Source: Lachnospiraceae bacterium (GTDB lineage: Bacteria > Bacillota > Clostridia > Lachnospirales > Lachnospiraceae). From it: a stretch of 64,000 nt of DNA. Below, in pieces: positions 16,207-24,718 of this stretch; positions within the stretch are counted from its first letter, which is position 1; the number at the start of each line of letters is the position of its first letter. The translations under genes were made by a program, and so were the position numbers. The stretch lies in NCBI GenBank assembly GCA_024694055.1, contig JAILKC010000055.1, forward strand, positions 1-64,000. The letters run 5' to 3'. Below the pieces are notes generated by a model. It ran no database searches, was not told the DNA's origin, and saw nothing but the letters and a program-made list of their open reading frames with translations.

Positions 16207-17799
16207 TTATTTCAGGGCATCCTTTTCTACCAGTTTAACACTGACAGTCATATCGGTATATTCACCGTCTGAGAGTCTTGCCAGTTCCACTTCCACAGTC
16301 TCACCGACTTCATGATATTCAAGCTCTGCTCTGAGCTCTTCCATCGATTCAATCTTCTTGCCTGCCACCTTCGTGATCACATCACCCTGCTGCAGACCAC
16401 TCTCATATGCACCTGTATCTTCATATACATCTCTGACAAGGACTCCGACAGGTAATCCGTATACCTGTGATACTTCTTCAGTAACGGTCTGTCCGCCTAT
16501 TCCGAGATATCCCTGTCTGTTTACACTTACTTTTGTTCTCTCAGTACTTGTAACTATATCGCTTAAAATAGGCTGTGCCGATGTGATCGGGATGGCAAAT
16601 CCCACACCGTCTACTGCAGCACCACCGATCTTGCTTGAGCTTATTCCGATCACTTCTCCGCTCATATTGAGGAGCGCACCGCCTGAATTACCCTGATTGA
16701 TAGCCGCATCGGTCTGTATAAGCCCCTTTGACTCTGTTCCGTCAGACATCGTCAGGCTACGGTCTACCGCACTTATCACGCCTGATGTAACTGTCTGTCC
16801 AAATCCCAAAGAGTTGCCTATCACTATTGCAGGCTCGCCAATCTTTATGGCATCGGAATCACCGAGTGTCGCTACTTTGATCTCATTCTTCGTACTGTCT
16901 TTAAGATCATCCGTATCTACTATAATCACCGCAAGATCAACATCTGCATCAGTACCCTTTATCACTGCCTCGGCAGTCTCTCCGTCTATGAACTGAACTT
17001 CGAGCTTCTCACTGTCTTCGACAACGTGATTGTTGGTAGCTATGTATAACTTGTCTGCGTCCTGACCTATTATGATGCCGGAACCGCCGCCACTCGCTTC
17101 TCTGGATATCGTCTGTCCCCAGAAACTCTGCTCCGTGACTACATACTTACCTGTGATGGACACTATCGAAGGCATTGCCTCATCCACGATCTGTGACACA
17201 TCCGTAAGCATTGCATAATAGCCTGTATGCCCGTCACTGTTTTTAAGGATCTCCGGCTTGGCATCGGCCGTTTTCTGCTCAGGTTCTGATTCTTCTTTCG
17301 GCACCTGCTCTATAACAGCGCTTTCATTTGAAGGAGTGATGCCCTTGGTCTCAGCTTCCTTTGTTACCTTGTTAAAAAGGAAGAAGCTTGCGCCTGCCAT
17401 AAGTCCGAATAATATTCCAAGTCCCACGACCGCCATAACGGTACCGAACATCGAACCATGCTTCTTTTCTTTATGCGGCTTGTCCTCGCCAAAACCGGTA
17501 CCATATTTACTGTGTTCTTCAAAACTGCTGTGATATGTATTGCCGGTCGGCCTTGAATAATATGTTCCGTTATCCGTCCGGGATGATTGTTCTGACATGC
17601 TTCCTGTCGTGTAGGAAGCCCTGTTCTCACCGGATGTATAATCATAATGCCTGCTCGAATACAGGCCGCCGGAACTGTTCTGTGTACTTACTGCATTGTT
17701 CTGAGTCGTGCCGTTACTGCCACTGACATCGGATGTATTGCTGTTATCACTGTTATCACTATTGTTCAGATCATTATTCATTCCATACTCATTCATCAT
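16207..17799 (-). CDS. htrA: membrane-anchored HtrA/DegP-type serine protease
   Basis: 530 residues: an Asn/Ser/Thr-rich cytoplasmic N-terminus (1-115), one membrane span (about 119-141), then an extracytoplasmic trypsin-like domain with the triad His258 (TNNHVVED), Asp288 (DVDLAV) and Ser372 (QGNSGGAL), and one C-terminal PDZ domain (about 430-520). It degrades or refolds misfolded exported proteins. GGAGG precedes the start by 3 bases. Four 11-bp-spaced repeats upstream suggest control by a response regulator, as CssR and WalR control such genes in Bacillus. First gene of htrA-clpX-lspA. Confidence 0.92.
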   Translation of the reverse strand: MMNEYGMNNDLNNSDNSDNSNTSDVSGSNGTTQNNAVSTQNSSGGLYSSRHYDYTSGENRASYTTGSMSEQSSRTDNGTYYSRPTGNTYHSSFEEHSKYGTGFGEDKPHKEKKHGSMFGTVMAVVGLGILFGLMAGASFFLFNKVTKEAETKGITPSNESAVIEQVPKEESEPEQKTADAKPEILKNSDGHTGYYAMLTDVSQIVDEAMPSIVSITGKYVVTEQSFWGQTISREASGGGSGIIIGQDADKLYIATNNHVVEDSEKLEVQFIDGETAEAVIKGTDADVDLAVIIVDTDDLKDSTKNEIKVATLGDSDAIKIGEPAIVIGNSLGFGQTVTSGVISAVDRSLTMSDGTESKGLIQTDAAINQGNSGGALLNMSGEVIGISSSKIGGAAVDGVGFAIPITSAQPILSDIVTSTERTKVSVNRQGYLGIGGQTVTEEVSQVYGLPVGVLVRDVYEDTGAYESGLQQGDVITKVAGKKIESMEELRAELEYHEVGETVEVELARLSDGEYTDMTVSVKLVEKDALK

Positions 17800-17864
17800 T
17801 AGCCTCCGTTCCGGAGCGGGATCATAACCTCTCTCCTTTTGATAAGGCTAATATAGTATTAAAA

Positions 17865-17903
17865 TGTGTTCAAATTGTGTACAGAATGTGTGAATTTTGT
17901 CAA
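17865..17903 (-). promoter_or_regulatory. four 11-bp-spaced direct repeats upstream of htrA
   Basis: Plus-strand hexamers TGTGTT (17865), TGTGTA (17876), TGTGTG (17887) and TGTCAA (17898) each start exactly 11 bases apart, 66-104 bp upstream of htrA. This spacing and the TGT core are hallmarks of OmpR/PhoB-family response-regulator sites (WalR and CssR boxes are related). The htrA -10 is probably in TACTATATT near 17850. Confidence 0.6.
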
Positions 17904-17977
17904 AAATTTATGTAAACCTGCAAATCAAGCAGCAACTCACTTTATCATATACCTGATCTGAACATGCACCTGTCGGA

Positions 17978-19846
17978 TCATTCAACAGTAACAGATTTAG
18001 CCAAATTCCTGGGCTTGTCAACATCAAGTCCCTTGGCTACACTTAAGTAATAGCCAAGCAACTGAAGAGGGATGACCGCAAGCGATGCTGCAAAATGTTC
18101 ATCAATCTTGGGCACATATACCGCAAAATCCACTGTATCTTCTATCTCATAGTGACCGTATGTGGTAAGTCCCATAAGGAATGCACCTCTGGCCTTACAC
18201 TCTACCATGTTGCTGACAGTCTTCTCATACAGATCATTCTGCGTAAGCACGCCGATCACTAAGATATCATCTTCTATCAGACTGATAGTTCCATGCTTAA
18301 GCTCACCTGCTGCATATGCCTCCGAATGGATGTAAGAGATCTCTTTCATCTTAAGGCTTCCCTCAAGAGATACCGCGTAGTCAAGACCTCTTCCCACAAA
18401 GAACACATCCTTTGCATTGGAGTACTTGGCCGCAAACCACTGAAGTCTCTCTTTATCCGTAAGGATCTTTTCTATCTTCTCCGGTATGGTCTTAATCTCT
18501 TCTATGTATGAAGAATATGTCTCGTCATCTATAAGCTTTCTCACACGACCAAACTGTATGGCAAGCATGTAGCATGCCACAAGCTGTGTACTGTAAGCCT
18601 TTGTAGTAGCCACGGCTATCTCCGGACCTGCCATTGTATACAGTACATGATCCGCTTCGCGCGCAATGGATGAACCCACTACATTGACTATTCCGAGTGT
18701 CATGGCACCAAGCTTACCTGCCTCTCGAAGACCCGCTAACGAGTCTGCAGTCTCTCCGGACTGAGATATCACTATTACAAGATCGTTTTCATTTAAAAGA
18801 GGCTTCCTGTATCTGAATTCTGACGCAAGTTCAACCCTGACCGGAATATGAGCAAGATCCTCAAATACATACTGAGCCGCCATTCCGACATGCCATGCCG
18901 AACCGCATGCAACTATATAGATCTGTCTGATCTTTGCTATCGTCTCCTCGTTAAGGCCTGTCTCAGTAAGATCTATCTTATCTCCATTCATAAGGGATGC
19001 GACCGTATCTTCAACTGCCTTGGGCTGCTCATGTATCTCCTTCATCATGAAGTGCTCATATCCGCCCTTCTCAGCCGCTTCGGCATCCCACTCTATCTCG
19101 ACCTTCTCCTTTTTGATCTCGTCACCATCGAGATTATAGAAATGCACCTCTCCGGCACGAAGACAAGCCATCTCCTGATTGCCGATATAATATACGTTTC
19201 TGGTGTACTTAAGGATAGCCGGTACATCGGATGCAACATAAGTCTCACCATTCTCCACGCCTATGACCATCGGAGAATCTTTTCTCGCAACCCATACCTC
19301 ATCCGGGCGTTCCCTAAACATAAGTGCAAGCGCATAAGAGCCACGTACACGTACCATGGTCTTGGCGATCGCATCTATGGGGCCGATATTATATTTGTTG
19401 TAATAATAATCTACAAGCTTAACAGCCACTTCAGTATCCGTCTGAGAATAGAACTCATACTCATGACGAAGCAGCTTGGCCCTCAACTCCTGATAATTCT
19501 CTATGATACCGTTATGCACGCCGACCACATTGGCTTCTTCAACAGCTATGCCATGATCCGGTCCGCCGCATGATACGTGAGGATGTGCATTGATCTCGGA
19601 AGGTTCTCCGTGAGTCGCCCATCTGGTATGGCCTATGCCGATCTTGCCGGCAAGTGACTTACCGTCATTGGTCTTCTCAGCCAATTCCTTAAGTCTTCCC
19701 TTGGCTTTAACGACTCTTACACGTCCGTCCTCGTCCCTGACAGCCAGTCCCGCAGAGTCATAACCTCTGTATTCGAGCTTGGCAAGTCCATCCAAAAGGA
19801 TAGGTGCCGCCTGCTTATCTCCTATATATCCTACTATTCCACACAT
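17978..19846 (-). CDS. glmS: glutamine--fructose-6-phosphate aminotransferase (isomerising)
   Basis: Makes glucosamine-6-phosphate from fructose-6-phosphate and glutamine, the entry to UDP-GlcNAc for peptidoglycan and wall glycans. The N-terminal nucleophile Cys2 (MCGIVGYIG) starts a class II glutaminase domain (1-230); two SIS domains follow (CGSAWHVG near 310 and VGRGLDYAVSLEG near 490) and the family C-terminal PRNLAKSVTVE is intact. GGAGG lies 7 bases before the ATG. Only 32 bp separate it from the upstream GT2 gene, leaving no room for a glmS ribozyme, so control must be by another route. Confidence 0.97.
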   Translation of the reverse strand: MCGIVGYIGDKQAAPILLDGLAKLEYRGYDSAGLAVRDEDGRVRVVKAKGRLKELAEKTNDGKSLAGKIGIGHTRWATHGEPSEINAHPHVSCGGPDHGIAVEEANVVGVHNGIIENYQELRAKLLRHEYEFYSQTDTEVAVKLVDYYYNKYNIGPIDAIAKTMVRVRGSYALALMFRERPDEVWVARKDSPMVIGVENGETYVASDVPAILKYTRNVYYIGNQEMACLRAGEVHFYNLDGDEIKKEKVEIEWDAEAAEKGGYEHFMMKEIHEQPKAVEDTVASLMNGDKIDLTETGLNEETIAKIRQIYIVACGSAWHVGMAAQYVFEDLAHIPVRVELASEFRYRKPLLNENDLVIVISQSGETADSLAGLREAGKLGAMTLGIVNVVGSSIAREADHVLYTMAGPEIAVATTKAYSTQLVACYMLAIQFGRVRKLIDDETYSSYIEEIKTIPEKIEKILTDKERLQWFAAKYSNAKDVFFVGRGLDYAVSLEGSLKMKEISYIHSEAYAAGELKHGTISLIEDDILVIGVLTQNDLYEKTVSNMVECKARGAFLMGLTTYGHYEIEDTVDFAVYVPKIDEHFAASLAVIPLQLLGYYLSVAKGLDVDKPRNLAKSVTVE

Positions 19847-19878
19847 ATTCTTTCCTCCATCGCCTTTCGGCCCAAGGT

Positions 19879-20793
19879 CTACTCAAAATATCCCGGATTG
19901 GATGAGTGTTTCTTAATATACCCCATCGGGATCCTTTTATGATTCTTACCTATCAGATATCCCGCATATCTGCAGCCCGTAGTCCATATATATCCGGGGA
20001 TATGCAAAATTTCCCCGCCACGGGCCATGGCTTTTATTGTCTTTATCACAAGTTTCTTACCCTCTGCCTCGGACGAGAGCCCTTCAAAGACTTCGGGGTG
20101 TTCTGCCTGAGATAATCCAAGATCGATATTGCGTCTGAACTGTTCCCCGGCTGAGTAATCATGTGAATGGTACACCCTTGCATCTGCGGCATATGCTATA
20201 CTGTATCCCGCCTTTACCGCACCGCAGGCATATATCATATCTTCATTGAATATCGTTTTCTTTATAAAACCGCCCAGCCTATCGTATATATCCCTGCGAT
20301 AAGCGCAGCTTACATTGGAGCAGAAAAAAGCTTTAATGCCAAGCCTTTCTACATCATCCGGTCCCTTTACGCAGGACTTATCGGGGTAGTTAAATTCCCT
20401 TGCCGTACGTTCGGCTATACCGCTGCCCGCCTTGGGAAGCTGCCTGGCATAACTGACCGCTATATCATCTTTAAGCGGTGCCGTCAGATTCTTAACAAAA
20501 TCTTCATCTGCAGGAACCGCATCCTGCGTCATACATATAAAAATATCCGCATCTGAGTGCATGACTCCCGCAGCTCTCGTAGCCCCGTGATCGAACTCTT
20601 CCTTTGCGATATTATAGATCTTAACATTGCCGGCTGGTGAGTAGCTCTCATTTTTTAAAAGATCCGCAAGATAGCGCTCCTCGGTATTCATGATGATGAT
20701 ATGCTCCGGCTTGACAGTCTGTTTGCCAAGCATATCGAGAATATCAAGCAGTTCTCTGTCCGGCTTATATGTAGGTATGATCACATCTGTCAT
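19879..20793 (-). CDS. GT2 glycosyltransferase, rhamnosyltransferase-like
   Basis: 304-residue GT-A-fold enzyme: VIIPTYKPD at the N-terminus, EFDHGATRAAG and MTQDAVPADEDF (the donor- and metal-binding acidic cluster), then FCSNVSCAYRR and NEDMIYACGA with the catalytic acid region. The EFDHGxTR motif is characteristic of bacterial rhamnosyltransferases. With rmlC/A/B in the same locus, dTDP-rhamnose is a reasonable donor, though this is inference. It is cytoplasmic and has no membrane span. It lies between the LCP ligase gene and glmS. Confidence 0.8.
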   Translation of the reverse strand: MTDVIIPTYKPDRELLDILDMLGKQTVKPEHIIIMNTEERYLADLLKNESYSPAGNVKIYNIAKEEFDHGATRAAGVMHSDADIFICMTQDAVPADEDFVKNLTAPLKDDIAVSYARQLPKAGSGIAERTAREFNYPDKSCVKGPDDVERLGIKAFFCSNVSCAYRRDIYDRLGGFIKKTIFNEDMIYACGAVKAGYSIAYAADARVYHSHDYSAGEQFRRNIDLGLSQAEHPEVFEGLSSEAEGKKLVIKTIKAMARGGEILHIPGYIWTTGCRYAGYLIGKNHKRIPMGYIKKHSSNPGYFE

Positions 20794-20826
20794 ATTAATC
20801 TTAATTCCCGGCTGCTGCCGATATCA

Positions 20827-22185
20827 TCAGTATCCGGTATCCGAAGAAACCTTATTACTGTAGGTAGTAACCTCCGAAGAAGGTGTGTATGAATAATCGT
20901 CAAAGAGGAACTGCTGGAGCAATACCACGTTCTCCTCGAGATTAGCCGGGATCACGCACGATCCCTTCTGACCTACAGTACCCGTAGCACGGTTGGATTC
21001 GAACGGGAATCCGTCACTGCCTACAATATTGTACTTTCCTACCGAACCCAAAAGTGAGATTATCTCATCCGAATCAAGCGAGGTAGATATGTACTCGCTG
21101 ACACCCTCGTATGCAGCGGCAAGCTCTTTGGGGCTGGCCTGCTTGGCTACATTAAGACACTCACCTATGACATTACGCTGTCTCTCGGCTCTGACAAAGT
21201 CATTGCCGACATATCTGATCCTGCAGTATGCAGTAGCCTGAAGACCGTTTAATCTCTGCACGCCTGAACTCTTGACAGCCGTGTAGTCCTTGCCCTCGGT
21301 AGCATAGAAGTTCTTATCGTCGTCAGATTTACCCACCATACTTATCTGGTAGTTGTTAAGGTGGACTATCTCTTCATCCTTTACATCTATAGTCACTCCG
21401 CCAAGCGCATCCACAATCTTGGCAAGTCCCGTGAATCCTACCGTCACATAATCCGTGATATTGAGGTCAAGGTTCATATTGAGCATGTTGATCGCCTGCT
21501 CCGGACCGCCTTTGGCATAAGCCGCGTTACATTTGTTATATGTATCGTTACCAAGATTAAGATATGTATCTCTGAATACCGAACACAGTTTGACATCGCC
21601 GGTATCCTCGTTGATGGAGGCGATTATGATCGTATCCGATCTGTTGCCTTTGCCAAGCGACTTATCTCTCGCATCGACACCGAACAGAGCGATATTACGA
21701 TAACCCTTAAGAGTCTCATCCTCCATTCTGGCAGCCACCGTATCATTGATGACTATATCATCTTCATTGATCTTGATCTTCTGAATGGATGTACCCTTTT
21801 GTACGAACCATACCACTCCCACAAGTCCCAAAAGTGCGATCAGTTCGACTATGAGGAATACTATACGGCGGCGCTTTTTCTTACGCTTCTTGGCCGCCTC
21901 CGCCGCAGCTCTTCTGGCTTCTTCAGCCGATCTTTTTCTCCTTTGCGGAGCTGCGGATTTTCTTCTGTCACTATAATCATCATAGTCGTCATATCCGTCA
22001 TCATAATCCCTGCGCCGAGACGCAGGTTCTCTACGTCTGTTGGCAGACTCCCTGTACCTCACATCGGATTCCCTACGTCTACTGCCGGCCTCACTTCTTC
22101 CGTCGTCAGACGGTCTCCTTCTGGCAGGTTCTCTGTAGTCATCCTCGTAGTATCTGTCTCTTCTGCCGTCTCTGTTGCTAGCCAT
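20827..22185 (-). CDS. LytR-CpsA-Psr (LCP) family wall-glycan ligase
   Basis: The N-terminal 105 residues are Arg/Asp/Tyr-rich and disordered (repeats of RRRE and DYDD). One membrane span follows (about 110-130), then an external LCP domain with IALFGVDARD, the Arg/Asp set in RSDTIII and VFRDTYL, and DALGGVTIDV. LCP enzymes transfer polyprenyl-pyrophosphate-linked polymers to peptidoglycan MurNAc, so this is the likely final step for the glycan made by the genes upstream. The highly charged cytoplasmic N-terminus is longer than usual. GGGGAG sits 11 bases before the ATG. Confidence 0.92.
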   Translation of the reverse strand: MASNRDGRRDRYYEDDYREPARRRPSDDGRSEAGSRRRESDVRYRESANRRREPASRRRDYDDGYDDYDDYSDRRKSAAPQRRKRSAEEARRAAAEAAKKRKKKRRRIVFLIVELIALLGLVGVVWFVQKGTSIQKIKINEDDIVINDTVAARMEDETLKGYRNIALFGVDARDKSLGKGNRSDTIIIASINEDTGDVKLCSVFRDTYLNLGNDTYNKCNAAYAKGGPEQAINMLNMNLDLNITDYVTVGFTGLAKIVDALGGVTIDVKDEEIVHLNNYQISMVGKSDDDKNFYATEGKDYTAVKSSGVQRLNGLQATAYCRIRYVGNDFVRAERQRNVIGECLNVAKQASPKELAAAYEGVSEYISTSLDSDEIISLLGSVGKYNIVGSDGFPFESNRATGTVGQKGSCVIPANLEENVVLLQQFLFDDYSYTPSSEVTTYSNKVSSDTGY

Positions 22186-22232
22186 TAAATATACTTCTCC
22201 CCTTCCGTAAATATGTTATGATCTTTCAATCC

Positions 22233-23636
22233 TTAATACGCATTCTCATTGATAAAGCCTCTGAATATAGTAAGGAACATTATCTTAAGATCAAATAGCA
22301 TTGACCAGTTCTCTATATAATATATGTCATAGTCTATTCTCTTATATATGGACGTATCCCCTCGAAATCCATTGATCTGCGCCCATCCCGTAAGACCGGG
22401 TCTTACCTGGTGCTTGATCATATATCTCGGGATCTCTTCCTTAAACTTCTCAACAAACAGAGGCCTCTCAGGTCTGGGACCCACAAGGCTCATGTCTCCC
22501 TTAAGGATATTGAAAAGCTGCGGAAGCTCATCAATACTTGTCTTTCTGAAAAATCTGCCCACTTTGGTTACTCGCGGATCGTTCTTTGTCGTCCAGGCCT
22601 GAACTTCTTTTGTAGTATCCTGTACATACATGGTCCTGAACTTGTACATATTAAACGTCTTATTATGTAAACCGACACGCTCCTGCTTATATATCACAGG
22701 CCCTTCGCTCGTAAGCTTGATGATCACAGCCACAATAAGAAGCAACGGTGAAAGCACGATAAGCCCCACAAGCGAACAGATGATGTCCGTAAGTCTCTTG
22801 ACCACCGCATTAAACGTATTGGAAAGCGGTATATATCTTATATTGATAACGGGCAGACCGTTAAGATCCTCCGTATATGGTCTGTTGGGAATTAAGCTGT
22901 TGTAATCGGGGATAAACTTGGTGTGAACTCCCGATTTCTCACACATGCCCACAAGTTCCTCAAGTCTGTCATAGTCTGAGAGTGAAAGCGTAACGGCTAT
23001 CTCGTCAAGCTGACTTACCGGAAGGATCATGCTCAAGTTGTCTATGCATCCGATGACTTTCACACCTTTATACATAGTGCCGCGAGGGACCTTATCATCC
23101 AATATGCCGCGTACCACATAACCCCACTGAGGATTAGCCTTGATACGGCTGATATATTCCTCTGCCGCGCGTGAATAACCAATTAACAGAACATGCTTGA
23201 TATTATATCCGCTTCTTCTGATCTTGCTTAGGATCCATCTGATGATCAGACGTTCCAAGATCATGAGCATCGCACAGACTATGGAATATATAGCGATGAG
23301 TCCACGGGAAAAATCACTGATCTTAAATACTGCGATACATACAAGAAACACAACTGCGCCTGCAAGGTTGGACCCGAAGACCTGAGTGATCTCAGTCTCG
23401 ATACGCCTGGTCCTCTTGGCAGTATACATCTTGTTCAGATAATACATTGCCAGATATCCCGGCACCAGGAAATAGAGCGCAGAAAAATAAAACTGCATGG
23501 TATATGCGCCCGCACCCGAATCTGCAAATGGGCCTTCAAACTTAAGCCACCATGACAGCAGATAGGAACCGGCGATAATGATCGCATCCAGTAAGACCTG
23601 CAACCTGTTAAAATACTTTTGATTATCCCTTATCAT
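22233..23636 (-). CDS. polyprenyl-phosphate sugar-1-phosphate transferase (initiating, WbaP/CpsE type)
   Basis: 467 residues: four or five N-terminal membrane spans (1-145), a CoA-binding-like Rossmann domain (150-270), and the C-terminal catalytic sugar-transferase domain with one hydrophobic hairpin, KFRTM, DELPQLFNILKGDMSLVGPRPE and the conserved ending. It moves a sugar-1-phosphate (often Glc or Gal) from UDP-sugar to undecaprenyl phosphate and starts repeat-unit or primer synthesis. It has its own promoter at 23707-23735 and lies 47 bp upstream of the LCP gene. Confidence 0.93.
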   Translation of the reverse strand: MIRDNQKYFNRLQVLLDAIIIAGSYLLSWWLKFEGPFADSGAGAYTMQFYFSALYFLVPGYLAMYYLNKMYTAKRTRRIETEITQVFGSNLAGAVVFLVCIAVFKISDFSRGLIAIYSIVCAMLMILERLIIRWILSKIRRSGYNIKHVLLIGYSRAAEEYISRIKANPQWGYVVRGILDDKVPRGTMYKGVKVIGCIDNLSMILPVSQLDEIAVTLSLSDYDRLEELVGMCEKSGVHTKFIPDYNSLIPNRPYTEDLNGLPVINIRYIPLSNTFNAVVKRLTDIICSLVGLIVLSPLLLIVAVIIKLTSEGPVIYKQERVGLHNKTFNMYKFRTMYVQDTTKEVQAWTTKNDPRVTKVGRFFRKTSIDELPQLFNILKGDMSLVGPRPERPLFVEKFKEEIPRYMIKHQVRPGLTGWAQINGFRGDTSIYKRIDYDIYYIENWSMLFDLKIMFLTIFRGFINENAY

Positions 23637-23700
23637 TTCAACATTCTCGTGTCACTTCCAAACCCATTATCTGGGTCTGAGAAAACATGAAGACACTATC

Positions 23701-23735
23701 TATAGTATTTTACTATAATATGCCGCAAAGAGCAA
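23701..23735 (-). promoter_or_regulatory. promoter of the initiating sugar transferase with inverted repeat over the -10
   Basis: Minus strand TTGCTC (23735-23730), a 17-bp spacer, and TAAAAT (23712-23707). A perfect inverted repeat, TATAGTA-TTT-TACTATA (23701-23717), covers the -10 box and could be a repressor site. The -35 abuts the stop of the upstream GT2 gene. Confidence 0.5.
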
Positions 23736-23736
23736 C

Positions 23737-24702
23737 CTACGCAAAAAACCTTATGATATTGGCCCATAATTCCAGCTGTATCTTAATATAAGAAGGCAGA
23801 TTTTTAAAGGAAAAGCGTACTTTCTTGACCCTTCCGATCCTGCTGTATCCAAGCTTAAGCCCCCTAAAGAGTCCTTTTAGATATTTAAAGCCAAATCCCT
23901 TCTTGGTAAAAAACAGGAATTTAAGGAAAAAACCCGCCATAAGAAACGGAAGATTTATAAGCTGTTGCAAAAGCGGCATGTTCTTGCATATTATGTATAT
24001 ATTGTTTCTGCTGCTAAAATTTAACTTAAACTCATTGTATCTCGACCCGGAAAATCCGCTTCCGGCGTGCAGGCAGACCGCCGACGGCTCATACATATTG
24101 ATATAGCCTTTTATCCTTGCTCTGTATCCCACATCCACATCTTCAAGATATGCGAAGTGTTCTTCGTCAAAAAGTCCGATATCTATAAGGACATCCCGTC
24201 TGTATATTGATGCACCCCCGCAGGCAGAGAATATTTCTCTTGGCTTATTGTAGTCAGAAGCTTTTTTATCCGTGCCGCAGGCAAATGCCCACCCCAACGC
24301 ACAGTAATAATCCCCGGCTCCATCTATCTTATCCGGATCATCCATTCTGACCATTTTGGCACTTACGCTGAATATCTTTTCATCTGCTTCTATCGCGCGC
24401 TGCAGCGCCGCAACGAAATCGGGTTCCACACGTGTGTCATTATTAAGAAGTAAGCAATAATCCGTCTCAGAGGCTTTGATACCCCGGTTGACAGCTGCCG
24501 CAAAGCCCGTGTTTTTCTCTGAAGTAAGCAGCCTCACCCACTGATACTCATTTCTTAAAAGTTCAATACTTCCGTCAGTCGATCCGTCATCCGACACAAC
24601 AACCTTAAAATCCTGAGGTTGACATAACTTAAGGCTGTCTAAACAGTCCTTTAAATACTTCATTCCGTTGTAATTGGGTATCACCACCGTAGTCTTTGCC
24701 AT
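23737..24702 (-). CDS. GT2 glycosyltransferase
   Basis: About 322 residues. The GT-A domain has VVIPNYNGM, VVSDDGSTDGS (nucleotide-binding Asp) and LLLNNDTRVEPDF (DxD equivalent), plus ACGGASIYRRDVL and EDVDVGYR, the acceptor-side acidic motif of rhamnosyl- and related transferases. The C-terminal 70 residues include a hydrophobic, membrane-associating helix (near 250-270). Start chosen at ATG 24702 (MAKTTVV), which has GAGG 6 bases upstream and follows the previous stop by 16 bases; the frame extends to 24714. Confidence 0.85.
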   Translation of the reverse strand: MAKTTVVIPNYNGMKYLKDCLDSLKLCQPQDFKVVVSDDGSTDGSIELLRNEYQWVRLLTSEKNTGFAAAVNRGIKASETDYCLLLNNDTRVEPDFVAALQRAIEADEKIFSVSAKMVRMDDPDKIDGAGDYYCALGWAFACGTDKKASDYNKPREIFSACGGASIYRRDVLIDIGLFDEEHFAYLEDVDVGYRARIKGYINMYEPSAVCLHAGSGFSGSRYNEFKLNFSSRNNIYIICKNMPLLQQLINLPFLMAGFFLKFLFFTKKGFGFKYLKGLFRGLKLGYSRIGRVKKVRFSFKNLPSYIKIQLELWANIIRFFA

Positions 24703-24718
24703 GTTCATCCTCATTACA

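Noticed and set aside
17800-19878. glmS ribozyme upstream of glmS
   Set aside because: Only 32 bp separate the glmS start from the upstream GT gene and no ribozyme core is seen.
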